This document shows positions 20,822 through 35,091 of a DNA stretch of 36,371 bases, in pieces. The notes under the pieces were generated by a model, which was not told the DNA's origin, did no database searches, and was given only the letters and a program-made list of their open reading frames with translations. This DNA is from a virus. A program made the position numbers and the translations under genes. How positions within the stretch are numbered: position 1 is the first letter of the stretch; each line of letters begins with the position of its first letter. The stretch is from positions 1 to 36,371 of IMG/VR virus record IMGVR_UViG_3300035687_000014. One strand, given 5' to 3'.

Positions 20822-23800
20822 ATGGACCAGAGCGTCACCGTACGGGTCAAGGGCGACACCCACAGCGCGACCGCTGAGCTGGGCACGCTGTCCAGCGGGG
20901 TCAGCGCCTTAGAGCATCGCCTGACCGCATTGGAGCAGGCATACATCAAGTCCGCCGCCGAGGGCGCGGCTGCGACGCATGGCGTCCACGCGCACGGTGC
21001 GGCCCACGCAGCGTCAAGGCACCACGTCGAGGAGCACGGGAACGCGCTCGAACGCTTCGCTAAGGGGCTTAATGCCTTCGCCTCGCACTCTCGCATAGCT
21101 GCGATCGGGCTGGAGCAACTGGGGCTCGAAGCGACCGCTGGAGCCGCCAAGCTCGCAGGCTTGGCCGAGGCGCTGGAGCTGGCCGCGGCCGCCGCGCCAG
21201 CGCTGCTAGCGATCGGGACCGTCATCGCAGTCGGCTCAGCAGCGTTCGGGTTCCTTAAGGAAGCGGTCGATGACGCCGCGCGCTCGGAACGCGAACTCAT
21301 CACGATCGGCGCGCTGCTGCGCAACCAGGGCGACGAGGGCTGGAAAGAACAAGCGCACGCGGTCGACGAGTACGCCTCGTCGCTCGCGCGCACCAGCGTG
21401 TTCGCGAAAACCGACTTCCTGGCTGGCATGCAGGCCATGCTCACGGCCGGCGTGTCATACAACGACATGATCCGTTCGCAGAACGCTGCGATGGACCTAG
21501 CGGTAGCGAAAACCATTAGTGTCGCTGATGCCGAGCATGAGCTGGCCGACGCTTACGACGGCCGCTTCCGAGGCCTCATCAAACTTGGCATCATCACGCG
21601 TGAAGAAGCCAATGCGGGGATCGAATACGAGACGATTCTGCAGCGTATCGAAGGCCGGATGTCGGGGACTGCTGCTGGGGCCTTGGACACGTACTCCGGC
21701 AAAGTCGAGAACCTCAAGAATCTCGTCGGTCTGGTTAAGGAAGAGTTTGGTACGGCGCTGCTCCCGGTACTTGGAGCATTCGAGGATGCACTCCGCACCG
21801 GCGTTGATGGCATGCATCCGCTTTCCGACGAATTCAAGGCGTGGGCGAAGGAGCACCTTCCCGAGCTCCGCGCTGGCGGCGATGGGTTCGGCAAGTTGCT
21901 CGTCGGGATCGCCGAACATGCGCTCCCTGCGGTGGAACGAGGCGTTGAGAAGGCGATGAACGCGCTCGCCGAGCTCGGCAAAGCGTGGTCCACCGACGGA
22001 GACGCGGCGGCGGGATTCGCAGACCACCTCAAGCGGGTCGCGAGGTCATTTTCGGACGCAAAGCGCGACATCGACGAATTAAAGGAAGCCCTCAAGCCGG
22101 TAGCTGGTCTATTCAATCTTACCAACGACGCGTCAAGCGACGCAGGGAAGTCTCTGCATGACTTCGCGTTCCAGGTGGACGCCCTGCAGAAGCCCCTGCG
22201 CGACTCGGTGTTTCAGGTCTTCGTCGACGAGTTCCGCATGCTTGCGGAGTGGATCGAGAAGGCCGTCCACGCGCTCAAGGAGTGGAACACCCTCACAACG
22301 AGCCACGTGCTCGTCAGCGGAGCGCCGGCCGGCATTCCGGTCGACCCACGGCTCGTGAACGGGGCCAATTACGGGGCGCCGAAGCCGCCGACCGCTGAGG
22401 CTGGCGGCGGACTTCTCGATCAAGCCATTTCGCAAGCCGCGTCGCAATACGCGCAAGCTGGCGTCACCGCCTCGCTGCTGCGGGCTGTTGGAATTGCCGA
22501 AAGCAACCTCGGGGCGGCCCTGGACGCGAGCGGCCGCGGGGACAACGGCCACGGCTACGGCCCGTTCCAGCTCGACGATCAGCGCGGGCGTGGCATGACC
22601 GGACCGGGCCGCCCGCAAGAGCTGCTCGACGCCGTCGTGGCCGACCCGTTCAAGGCGGCCGGCGTGGCGGCTAAGATGCTCGCCGCCGCCTTGGCAGAGG
22701 CGCATGGCGACCTGCGCACGGCGCTGGCGATCTACAACGTGGGCCCGCGCGGTGCTCTGCACGGACTGGGCTTCGACTACGCCGACAAAGTGCTCAAGAG
22801 TATGGATGGAAACGGGCCGACGCTCGCCGCGGCCGCTCAGTTGCCGTCCCATCGCGAGCATGCCGCTCATCAGCAGCATCATCCCGAGAAGCCCAAGACC
22901 CATCGGTCGACTCATTTCATCGAAGGCCCCGGCAGCACGCCCGGCGGCTACAATCCCGGCGTCATCGACGAGATCAAGACCGACAAGATCGACCCGTTCG
23001 TCCGCTCCGCCAAGGAGCTGAAGGCTACGCTCGACGCAATCGCTCGCTCCGAGGAGATCTACGCCGAGCACGTGCGCATGGCGACCACCTCGGATCAGGC
23101 CGCGGCAGCGACCTTGGTGCAGAAGAAGGCGCTCCAGCGGGACGCTGGCCTGGAAATCGCGATCCTCAACGGCCACATCGCAACCGAATTGGAGATGGGC
23201 CCGCGCCTGACCGCGCAGCTCGCCCAGGAAGACGCCGCCCGACGGGCGCTCCATGCCCGAATGATCGCCCAGAAGGAAGCGATCGGGGATGGTTCCAAGG
23301 CGACGCACGAACAGCTGAATGAGGTCCGTGACACCGAGCTTGCCTACCGGCACGCTGAAGCGACCTACGCGCGGACCAACAAGTACATCACGGAGAACAC
23401 TGACGCGATCGAGGCCAACCGCCAGAAGGTCGCCGCGCTCGTACCGCATCTGCACGACTATGATGCGGCGATTCGCGCCCTTGACCGTCAGCTTGCCGAC
23501 CACGCGCAACAGTTGTCCGAGCAGAGCGCGATCAGCGGTAAGTCCCTTGTGGGCGAGATCGCCTACTACGAGCGGCAGCTGGCCGCTGCACGCACGGGCG
23601 GCGCCGATCACTACACCGAGGTGGTGAAGTGGCTCAACAAGATCGCCGACGCCCGCCAGACGATCGCCGAAGCAGAGCGCTCCCTGGTGAAGACCAACGC
23701 GGACAAGAACCGCTCGGACGCTGACGAGCTGGCTACTTTCGGTCAGAGCCTGGAAGCCCAGCGGGCGTACTTCGAGCAGCGACTGGCTGCGCTCAAGAAG

Positions 23801-25504
23801 TCCGACGTCGATTACTACGCCGAAGCGGCCTCACTTCACGCCAAGATCAAGGACCTGGAGAAACAGGCGTACGAATCGTACTACTCGCGGGTCGAAGGGT
23901 ACGAGACCACGTTCATGGACGGGGTGCTCAAGAAGCACCAGTCACTCCGCCAGTCGGTCAAAGACGTGTTCGACCAGATGCTGAACGACTGGGTGAACCA
24001 CCTGGAGCAGATGGTCCTCAAGTCCGCGATGCTAAACGTCCTCAACTCGCCGAGCGGACCGTTTGGCAAGCTGCTTCAGTCGCTCGGGCTTGGTGCCGCC
24101 ATCGGCGTGGGGGCAATGGGCCCGGCCGGCGCAGCATCGGGGAATCCTCAGCTCGACGCGGCCATCACCGCGCACATCACCGCAGAGCAGCGCGCGGCAG
24201 CAACGACGGCGACCCTGTCGACTGCCTTCACGACCGCCACCACCGCGACGAGCACGGGCGCCACGGCAACGAACACGGCGACTCAGGCGCTTGGCGCGTT
24301 CACCGCAGCGCTGCAGACCGCCGCGCATGCGGCCGCGACGCCGCGCTCCGGCGGTCCCGGCGCTGGAGTCGGCGGGCTCGACGGGCTGCTGGGAGCCGGC
24401 TCGGGCGGCTCGTTCAACGTAGGCAACGGCCAAGGGCCGTGGACCGACAACTCCGGTACGCTGATTCCTCCGGGTTGGGACCCCAACAACCTCTCGGTCG
24501 ACGTGCAGAGCGTCGGCGGGGTGACCGTCCCTTCCGGGGGCGCGTTGCCCACCGACGTCGCGAAGGTCGGCGGGTCGACGAGCGCGGCGTCTTCGCTGGC
24601 CGGCGGCGCCATGTCCGGCCTGATGATCGCCCAGCTCGTCAACGGCATCACCGGCGGCAACGCGACGTGGTCGAGCGTCGGCGGCGCGGTGGGCGGGGCG
24701 TTCTTCGGTCCCATCGGTGCTGCGGTAGGCTCCGCGATCGGCGGCCAGTTCGGGAACCACAAGCTGGGCCCGAGCTTCCAGCCCGACATGTACAACCCGG
24801 CGTGGGGCCAGGCGGACGTCGACTGGAACGGCGCGGCGGGCGCGCAGACCTTCGGCGACAAGCAGTTCACCGCGGCCAACCAGTACAACGTCGGCGCCGG
24901 CGGCACGCCGCTCTACAAGCTCATGGAGCAGTGGGCCAACAGCGCGACCGCCACGACCGACAACCAGAAGGCGCTGCAGGCCCAGATCAAGGCGCTCGAG
25001 GCCGGCAACCCCAACGCCGACCTGGGAGTCGTGCGCCAGGCCGACAACATCGCGTATCTCGCGAACGGCAAGACCATCAAGGTCCCCGACCTGATCGCGC
25101 TCGAGCAGCAGTACGCGACCAACGTCGCGTCCGGCGGGCTCAACGCCTCGGCGGTGTTTCAGCTCACGCGCAGCTACCTCGACTTCAACATCGGGTCTCT
25201 CACGCGTACGGGCACCTACACGCCGACGCCGATCACGATCCCGACCGGCGGCACCGCGGGCGCCGGCTCGATCGTCGGCACGGGCGGTGGCGGCGATGGC
25301 GGCGGCACGCTGGTCAGCGTGGGCCAGGGCGGCGGGCCGGACATCCACTTCCACATCGGCACGCTGATTGGATCGCCCGACGGGCTGCGGGACCTCGCCA
25401 ACCGCATCTCGCCGCTGATCGGGACGAACCAAGGCCGGCAGTTCCGCGGCCTGACCGCGCGCAACCCCAGCGGGTGGGGAGCGCCGAACCGCTACTCCAG
25501 CTGA
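20822..25504 (+). CDS. Tape measure protein with lytic transglycosylase domain
   Basis: The 1560-residue protein sets tail length and is ejected into the host envelope. Start ATG has ACGGAGG upstream. A hydrophobic stretch lies at about 117-147 (LELAAAAAPALLAIGTVIAV). A lysozyme-like transglycosylase domain spans about 545-665, with likely catalytic Glu560 (GIAESNLGA) followed by GYGPFQLD and a later AIYNVGPRGA. Long coiled-coil regions follow (about 680-1080), and the C-terminal third is Gly/Ala/Thr-rich. By the usual 0.15 nm per residue the tail would be about 230 nm, which is only an estimate. The last 13 bases overlap the minus-strand gene. Confidence 0.92.
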   Translation: MDQSVTVRVKGDTHSATAELGTLSSGVSALEHRLTALEQAYIKSAAEGAAATHGVHAHGAAHAASRHHVEEHGNALERFAKGLNAFASHSRIAAIGLEQLGLEATAGAAKLAGLAEALELAAAAAPALLAIGTVIAVGSAAFGFLKEAVDDAARSERELITIGALLRNQGDEGWKEQAHAVDEYASSLARTSVFAKTDFLAGMQAMLTAGVSYNDMIRSQNAAMDLAVAKTISVADAEHELADAYDGRFRGLIKLGIITREEANAGIEYETILQRIEGRMSGTAAGALDTYSGKVENLKNLVGLVKEEFGTALLPVLGAFEDALRTGVDGMHPLSDEFKAWAKEHLPELRAGGDGFGKLLVGIAEHALPAVERGVEKAMNALAELGKAWSTDGDAAAGFADHLKRVARSFSDAKRDIDELKEALKPVAGLFNLTNDASSDAGKSLHDFAFQVDALQKPLRDSVFQVFVDEFRMLAEWIEKAVHALKEWNTLTTSHVLVSGAPAGIPVDPRLVNGANYGAPKPPTAEAGGGLLDQAISQAASQYAQAGVTASLLRAVGIAESNLGAALDASGRGDNGHGYGPFQLDDQRGRGMTGPGRPQELLDAVVADPFKAAGVAAKMLAAALAEAHGDLRTALAIYNVGPRGALHGLGFDYADKVLKSMDGNGPTLAAAAQLPSHREHAAHQQHHPEKPKTHRSTHFIEGPGSTPGGYNPGVIDEIKTDKIDPFVRSAKELKATLDAIARSEEIYAEHVRMATTSDQAAAATLVQKKALQRDAGLEIAILNGHIATELEMGPRLTAQLAQEDAARRALHARMIAQKEAIGDGSKATHEQLNEVRDTELAYRHAEATYARTNKYITENTDAIEANRQKVAALVPHLHDYDAAIRALDRQLADHAQQLSEQSAISGKSLVGEIAYYERQLAAARTGGADHYTEVVKWLNKIADARQTIAEAERSLVKTNADKNRSDADELATFGQSLEAQRAYFEQRLAALKKSDVDYYAEAASLHAKIKDLEKQAYESYYSRVEGYETTFMDGVLKKHQSLRQSVKDVFDQMLNDWVNHLEQMVLKSAMLNVLNSPSGPFGKLLQSLGLGAAIGVGAMGPAGAASGNPQLDAAITAHITAEQRAAATTATLSTAFTTATTATSTGATATNTATQALGAFTAALQTAAHAAATPRSGGPGAGVGGLDGLLGAGSGGSFNVGNGQGPWTDNSGTLIPPGWDPNNLSVDVQSVGGVTVPSGGALPTDVAKVGGSTSAASSLAGGAMSGLMIAQLVNGITGGNATWSSVGGAVGGAFFGPIGAAVGSAIGGQFGNHKLGPSFQPDMYNPAWGQADVDWNGAAGAQTFGDKQFTAANQYNVGAGGTPLYKLMEQWANSATATTDNQKALQAQIKALEAGNPNADLGVVRQADNIAYLANGKTIKVPDLIALEQQYATNVASGGLNASAVFQLTRSYLDFNIGSLTRTGTYTPTPITIPTGGTAGAGSIVGTGGGGDGGGTLVSVGQGGGPDIHFHIGTLIGSPDGLRDLANRISPLIGTNQGRQFRGLTARNPSGWGAPNRYSS

Positions 25505-25779
25505 ACGACGCCCACGACCCGCTTCCCGCACGGGCACGTCCGGCGTGGCGGGTCGGCGTTCACGATCGGGTGGCCGTCCTCGCACCGTAGGCGCGGGCGC
25601 CAGGCGTCGAGCAGCCGCACCAGGTCCTCACGCCGGAAGCATCCGTCCAGGACGATTTCGAGGTCGTCGGGCGACCGCAGGCTGACCGTCGTGTCCCAGC
25701 CGGCGTTCTCCAGCGCGTCAATCGCCGCCGTCAGCGCCGGCGAGAACTTCGGCCGCGTCGCGGCCACGTCGTCGTTCAT
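25492..25779 (-). CDS. Minus-strand moron: small Cys-containing protein, 95 aa
   Basis: The frame runs against the tail operon and overlaps the tape measure end by 13 bases. The 95-residue product has a helical start (LTAAIDALENAGWD), a beta/alpha middle (DDLEIVLDGCFRREDLVRLLDAW), and a C-terminal CPCG near residue 83. An extended -10 box on the minus strand at 25786-25794 places the transcription start about at the ATG, suggesting leaderless expression. Such a gene could be expressed in the lysogen. The family is not recognised. Confidence 0.7.
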   Translation of the reverse strand: MNDDVAATRPKFSPALTAAIDALENAGWDTTVSLRSPDDLEIVLDGCFRREDLVRLLDAWRPRLRCEDGHPIVNADPPRRTCPCGKRVVGVVQLE

Positions 25780-25785
25780 GCGACG

Positions 25786-25794
25786 AGCATAGCA
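25786..25794 (-). promoter_or_regulatory. Extended -10 promoter for the minus-strand gene
   Basis: Read on the minus strand the bases are TGC TATGCT, i.e. an extended -10 (TGn + TATGCT). Six bases separate it from the ATG at 25779, so transcription starts near the start codon. No good -35 is visible, as is usual for extended -10 promoters. Confidence 0.5.
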
Positions 25795-25800
25795 CCCCTA

Positions 25801-25825
25801 CGGGCTCCTCACCACGAGGGGCCCG
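25801..25825. terminator. Strong hairpin between the divergent genes
   Basis: Bases 25801-25810 pair with 25816-25825 over 10 bp (one T-G wobble) with a 5-base loop ACCAC. No T-run follows on either strand. It lies upstream of the ribosome site GCGGAGG of the tail-tip gene and upstream of the minus-strand promoter, so it may insulate the two. Confidence 0.5.
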
Positions 25826-25846
25826 CTTCGTGTCGCGGAGGCGCTG

Positions 25847-31599
<5,753 letters not shown>

Positions 31600-31600
<1 letters not shown>

Positions 31601-31944
31601 TGCTCGTGTACTGCCATTCCGCCCTCGACTACGACGCGTTCTACACCGCGGTGCGAGACGTCAGCGCGCGCGTTCAGTTCCTCGGAGCACGCGGTGGAAC
31701 CGAAACGCGCGTGTACGCTATCGACGCCTTGGGGAACGACCTGCTCGCCGTGCTCGATGCGCACCCTGAGATCACACTGCTCCCGCGATCGACGAGCCCA
31801 ACGCCGCTATCGCATAAGACGCACAAGCTCAAAGTGCTGCAAAGGCATGCGCCGAAGATCAAGGAGGGTGACACGATGTACGCGGCCCTCAGCGCGCTGC
31901 ACGAGGCCTCGGGATGCAACGCGTTCCATCCCGAGGCGCACTAG
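31600..31944 (+). CDS. Hypothetical protein after the tail-tip gene, 114 aa
   Basis: The ATG shares its first base with the tail-tip TAA (TAATG), showing coupling. The first 60 residues form an alpha/beta unit (MLVYCHSALDYDAFYTAVRDV, then RVYAIDALGNDLLAVLDAHPEITLLP). The C-terminal part is basic (HKTHKLKVLQRHAPKIK) and then short helices. It may be a chaperone or binding partner of the tail protein, by position only. Codon use is less GC-rich at the C-terminal end. Its stop TAG abuts the stop of the next, opposing gene. Confidence 0.65.
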
Positions 31945-32160
31945 CTAGTAGTACGGACGCCTGAGTTCTTCGACGATCCAGCCAACCACGAACCAGTCCT
32001 CGCGATCGCGCACCTGGAGATACGGCCCACCTTCGAACCACCGCAACGTGGCGCCCGGGGTATGCTCCAGCACGTGAGCCTCGATGTCGTTGCGCGAGGT
32101 TGCGGTGAAGCTCGTGCGGTGGTCGTTGTAGTACCGGAAGGTCAGCGGTGCGGCAGTCAC
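31945..32160 (-). CDS. Small minus-strand hypothetical protein, 71 aa
   Basis: On the minus strand a GTG at 32160 overlaps the lipoprotein TGA as GTGA, the coupling style used throughout the phage; an upstream in-frame ATG at 32190 gives 81 residues. The product (LTFRYYNDHRTSFTATSRNDIEAHVLEH ... WFEGGPYLQVRDREDWFVVGWIVEELRR) looks like a compact beta-rich domain. Function is unknown. It forms a two-gene operon with the lipoprotein. Confidence 0.65.
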   Translation of the reverse strand: MTAAPLTFRYYNDHRTSFTATSRNDIEAHVLEHTPGATLRWFEGGPYLQVRDREDWFVVGWIVEELRRPYY

Positions 32161-33104
32161 GTGCCGTCCACGCACGACCCCAACACGCATGTAGCGCCTT
32201 CCAGGAAGCCCGGCCCCACTGCCGATCCAGGCTGGATGCTGCCGAGCGCGATCTTCACCGTCCCCGGCGCGGCCTGGGTCACCGTTCGGATGATGTACTC
32301 GAAGCTGGTCGCGCCGTTGGCGATCATCGACGCCAAGGTGTTCGACGTCTGCACGTTGGACCAAGCCGCCGCGGTGATCGTGTTGAGCGCCGTCGGGTAG
32401 GGGATGATCTTCCCGCCGCCCGGGTAGTGCAGCGTGTTCTCGGCCTCTGCGGAGTGGAACTTTCCCGGGCAGTTCGGTCCGCTGATCCAGATATCGCTGG
32501 TCGCGGGGTCGCTCTGCGGGGTCACGACGCCGTTCACGAACGCGACGCCGCCCGAGTAGGTCGAGCTGTTTGGATCGCACGCCAAGCTCAGGCGGGGATA
32601 CACGTAGACCTGCGGGTTCGCCGAGGCGTTCAACTCGGGAATCGAGATCGTCAGCGTGCCGCTCGTCGGCGAGGTGCTGCTGGTCGTCACCTGCTGGTCA
32701 TAGACGCCCGGCTGCGGCGAGGGCGGCGTCGCGAGCGGCGCGGTCTGCACGCCGTTGACCCCGGACGACCACACCGGCGCGGGCGTGCCGGACGGCACGG
32801 GGTTGACGACCGCCTCGACGACCGACGACGTGTCGATCCGGGTGTAGATCGTCAGCGGGTCCGACGCGGTGAGCAGCACGACGTTCGAGCCCACCGTAGC
32901 GAGCGGCACGCGTCGCACCGCCGCTGACGCCGAGCCGTTGGCGCCGCCGGCCACCTGCCGCACCGTGATCGAATAGCTTACCTTCGGCGCCGGAGTCGGC
33001 GTCGCGACCGGCGGAACGGACGTCGAGCCGCCGCCGCCACCACCCGAGCACGCGGCCAGTGCCGCAGCCGCGGCGAGCACGGCGATCCCGATGACCTGCT
33101 TCAT
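32157..33104 (-). CDS. Lipoprotein with Gly-rich and Pro-rich spacer
   Basis: The 315-residue protein starts at ATG 33104, behind GAGAAGG on the minus strand. It has a signal peptide and a clear lipobox Leu16-Ala17-Ala18-Cys19, followed by a run of glycines and a Pro/Thr stretch (VPPVATPTPAP), then a beta-rich secreted domain (SYSITVRQVAGG, GTLTISIPEL, QVYVYPRLSL). It should be anchored in the outer surface of a membrane. On a prophage such a protein may be a lysogenic conversion or superinfection exclusion factor, or a host-derived cargo; the sequence does not decide. Longer in-frame starts upstream would bury the signal peptide. Confidence 0.85.
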   Translation of the reverse strand: MKQVIGIAVLAAAAALAACSGGGGGGSTSVPPVATPTPAPKVSYSITVRQVAGGANGSASAAVRRVPLATVGSNVVLLTASDPLTIYTRIDTSSVVEAVVNPVPSGTPAPVWSSGVNGVQTAPLATPPSPQPGVYDQQVTTSSTSPTSGTLTISIPELNASANPQVYVYPRLSLACDPNSSTYSGGVAFVNGVVTPQSDPATSDIWISGPNCPGKFHSAEAENTLHYPGGGKIIPYPTALNTITAAAWSNVQTSNTLASMIANGATSFEYIIRTVTQAAPGTVKIALGSIQPGSAVGPGFLEGATCVLGSCVDGT

Positions 33105-33145
33105 GCGATGAACCTTCTCGGCGCCGAGCGCCGCGCTTTCCCGGA

Positions 33146-33151
33146 AGTATA
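33146..33151 (-). promoter_or_regulatory. -10-like box for the lipoprotein operon
   Basis: On the minus strand the bases read TATACT, about 42 bases upstream of the lipoprotein ATG. No matching -35 was found at 17 bases. A second candidate -10 (TACAAT, minus strand) lies at 33192-33197. Confidence 0.3.
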
Positions 33152-33191
33152 CGGCGGCGGCGATTACGAGCCGCTTACCGATCCGCCCTAA

Positions 33192-33208
33192 ATTGTACGC
33201 GATCGTAC
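33192..33208. promoter_or_regulatory. Palindrome overlapping a -10 box (candidate operator)
   Basis: GTACG at 33195-33199 and CGTAC at 33204-33208 are inverted around CGAT. The left arm overlaps a minus-strand -10-like TACAAT at 33192-33197. A protein bound there would block transcription of the lipoprotein operon. The 208-base gap 33105-33312 between divergent genes contains this site, the -10-like box at 33146 and the small terminator at 33233. Confidence 0.4.
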
Positions 33209-33232
33209 GACCCCGCGGACAACCGCGCACGA

Positions 33233-33250
33233 AGTGGCGCCACTATTTTT
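33233..33250 (+). terminator. Short terminator-like hairpin
   Basis: The palindrome AGTGGCGCCACT at 33233-33244 is followed by ATTTTT. The stem is short (4 bp with a 4-base loop), so termination would be weak. It precedes the lysis cassette. Confidence 0.35.
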
Positions 33251-33312
33251 GCTCGATCCGGCGGAGCAACGCCGACGACCCCGCGGCTGGGTGCCGCAGA
33301 TCGGAGGCGTGC

Positions 33313-33939
33313 ATGCTGCTCGCTAACCTCTTCGCTTCGTTCGTTGCCGCCGGGGGCGCGGTCGTCGGCTACGCCCAGGGCATCGCCTCCGCGCAGGGCG
33401 CTGCGGACGTGGCGATCGGGGCGTCGGCCCTCGCGGTCGCCATCGGCCGACGCATCCTGGCCAAAGGCAAGCCCTTGGAGATCGCCGAGGCCTGCGATGC
33501 CCGCTCGATTGCCCTGAAGGACCACCTTGCCTCGTTGCCGCCGCGGGAGGCGCAGGACAAGCTGGTCGACTACACGCGCCTGGCGCTGGACGAGGCCAAC
33601 GAGGCCGTCCGGCGGATCAGCGAGATCGCCGGCCGCCAGCGGCGCGAGAGCGAGCAGCGCGAGAAGCAGCTGCTCAAGCGGATCGACGACCTGGAGCGCC
33701 AGGTCGCCGCGCTGCTCGCCGGCGCGGACGAGTTCGAGGGCTTGCGCATGGCGTTCCTCGCCCGCATCGACGACCTCGAAGCGCAGGTCCGCTCGCAGGA
33801 GACCGCCGCGTCGGAGCTGGCCGAGGCGCGCGACCGCATCGCGGCGCTCGAGACGCGTCTGGCCGATGCCCGCACGGCCGCGCAGTCGGCCACTCCGCTT
33901 GCCGCCTTGGTCTCCGTGGAGGTCGCCCATGCTGGATAG
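33313..33939 (+). CDS. Membrane-anchored coiled-coil protein (spanin- or chaperone-like)
   Basis: ATG 33313 follows CGGAGG. The 208-residue protein begins with a hydrophobic N-terminal segment (LLANLFASFVAAGGAVVGYA, then ASALAVAIG) and then a long charged coiled coil (ISEIAGRQRRESEQREKQLLKRIDDLERQ, ELAEARDRIAALETRLADARTAA). The architecture fits an inner-membrane protein with a periplasmic coil, such as an i-spanin, but the coil is long for that and the family is not recognised. It overlaps the next gene by 11 bases. Confidence 0.7.
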   Translation: MLLANLFASFVAAGGAVVGYAQGIASAQGAADVAIGASALAVAIGRRILAKGKPLEIAEACDARSIALKDHLASLPPREAQDKLVDYTRLALDEANEAVRRISEIAGRQRRESEQREKQLLKRIDDLERQVAALLAGADEFEGLRMAFLARIDDLEAQVRSQETAASELAEARDRIAALETRLADARTAAQSATPLAALVSVEVAHAG

Positions 33940-34237
33940 CATCGTGCACGCCGTGTCCGCGATCGCGGCCGGCCTGGTCTTCGGGCTCGCGCTCGGGGGG
34001 ACCAAGCTGATCCCGCGCAGAGGGGAGGCCGAGGTGTTCTGGCTGCTCTTCCTGACCAACGTCGCGTTCGCGGCGGTCTACGGCGGCTTTGACCGCGACG
34101 CGATGGATTTCCGGGCGACGTACTACCTGTTCGCGGTGGCGGTCGCTCTGGGCGCCTATCTCCGGCGCATCGTCGTCGCGCGCAGGCGCCTTCGGCGCCG
34201 GGCCGCGAACGTCGTTCCCTTCCGGAGTCGCACGTGA
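33929..34237 (+). CDS. Holin-like protein with three membrane spans
   Basis: The 102-residue product starts at ATG 33929 with TGGAGG 7 bases before it, inside the end of the previous gene. Three hydrophobic stretches (SIVHAVSAIAAGLVFGLALGG, VFWLLFLTNVAFAAVYGG, YYLFAVAVALGAYL) are followed by a very basic tail (RRIVVARRRLRRRAAN). Size, topology and basic tail match class I holins, which time host lysis by making membrane holes. Other small membrane proteins could look the same. Confidence 0.65.
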   Translation: MLDSIVHAVSAIAAGLVFGLALGGTKLIPRRGEAEVFWLLFLTNVAFAAVYGGFDRDAMDFRATYYLFAVAVALGAYLRRIVVARRRLRRRAANVVPFRSRT

Positions 34238-34506
34238 AGCGCCGCCTTCGGCAACCGCTGCCCGTGCGCATCTCGCTGGTGCTGCCGGAGGGCTCGCACG
34301 CGGCGGGCCGACTGCGCGACCATGCCCCGCTGGCGGGCGAGTCGATCGGCGAGTGCCTCGACCGCGCGCTCAAGCAGGTGCTGCCGCCGGGCGCCCTCGC
34401 CGCCGTGCTCAACGGCCCGCACGGCCTGCACGTGCGGATCCTGCCCGCCGAGGGCTACCGCGCCCGCGTTCGCGAGCGGCTGGTGTTCGTCGAGGACCGG
34501 CCATGA
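34234..34506 (+). CDS. Hypothetical protein, 90 aa
   Basis: GTG 34234 overlaps the holin-like gene stop (GTGA). The product has a basic start (MKRRLRQPLPVRISLVLPEG), a helix (IGECLDRALKQVLPPGALAAVL), and a beta-hairpin-like end (GLHVRILPAEGYRARVRERLVFVED). No known domain is recognised. Its place in the lysis/envelope cassette is the only hint to function. Confidence 0.6.
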   Translation: MKRRLRQPLPVRISLVLPEGSHAAGRLRDHAPLAGESIGECLDRALKQVLPPGALAAVLNGPHGLHVRILPAEGYRARVRERLVFVEDRP

Positions 34507-34805
34507 CGGCCGCACGGCCTTCGGCCGTTTCGCATCCGATCGCGTTACCGCACCTCGTCGCGCTGACCGCCGCGCTCGCGTTCGCAGCATCCGCGCCCGC
34601 GGCGCTGGCCGCGCGCGACGTCGCCGCGGTGGAGTCGCACGCCGGCGCCTGGCGCTCGAGCTTCTGGGTCCAGACCGGCGGATCGGCGGCGCCGGTCACT
34701 GCCGCGGTGTACCGCGCGCTCGTCGACGGCGGCGCTTGCCGGGCCGGCTCCCACGTCGAGGTCTGGCCCGCACGTCACGAGGTCGTGTTCCTGTGCCGCA
34801 CGTAG
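34503..34805 (+). CDS. Small secreted protein, 100 aa
   Basis: Coupled by ATGA. The first 38 residues look like a signal peptide (hydrophobic LVALTAALAFAASAPAALAA with a possible AxA cleavage). The mature part (about 60 residues) contains two cysteines and a Trp-rich segment (GAWRSSFWVQTGG), possibly a small periplasmic domain with a disulfide. It could be a spanin-like or anti-host envelope protein; nothing decides this. Confidence 0.6.
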   Translation: MTAARPSAVSHPIALPHLVALTAALAFAASAPAALAARDVAAVESHAGAWRSSFWVQTGGSAAPVTAAVYRALVDGGACRAGSHVEVWPARHEVVFLCRT

Positions 34806-35062
34806 ACCTTGGCGCGCTCGTACGGCGCCTGAACAGCCACCGAGTCGGCGGCATCGGCGGCGGGCTGGCGGCCGCGTCCGCTGCGACCCTGCTCGGCCAG
34901 GGACTGGCGCGCGGCTTCGTCGCCAGTACGATCGCGCCGCTGGTCGGCCCCGACGCCGCGCACTCGATCTACGCCGTGATCGACGCCGCGGTACAGGGCG
35001 CGTCGGCCACGCTCGTGCCCGCGATCGCCGCCGCCTACGCGGGTCGGCCCGCCGGGGTCTAG
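34793..35062 (+). CDS. Small hydrophobic protein, 89 aa
   Basis: A GTG at 34793 lies 13 bases before the end of the previous gene. The 89-residue product is Gly/Ala-rich and hydrophobic (VGGIGGGLAAASAATLLGQGL, then FVASTIAPLVG and ASATLVPAIAAAYAG), as in small membrane-active proteins. It could be a second holin-like or pinholin-like product. There is no independent support for the start. Confidence 0.5.
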   Translation: MPHVDLGALVRRLNSHRVGGIGGGLAAASAATLLGQGLARGFVASTIAPLVGPDAAHSIYAVIDAAVQGASATLVPAIAAAYAGRPAGV

Positions 35063-35090
35063 ACGCATCTGGACGCATCTAGACGCAGAG
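35061..35090 (+). repeat. Three 10-base tandem repeats
   Basis: The unit RGACGCATCT occurs at 35061-35070 and 35071-35080, and a diverged copy AGACGCAGAG follows at 35081-35090. It starts at the stop codon of the 34793 gene. The 10-base period places the copies on one face of the helix, as for protein-binding repeats, but the array is short and may be chance slippage. Confidence 0.5.
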
Positions 35091-35091
35091 A

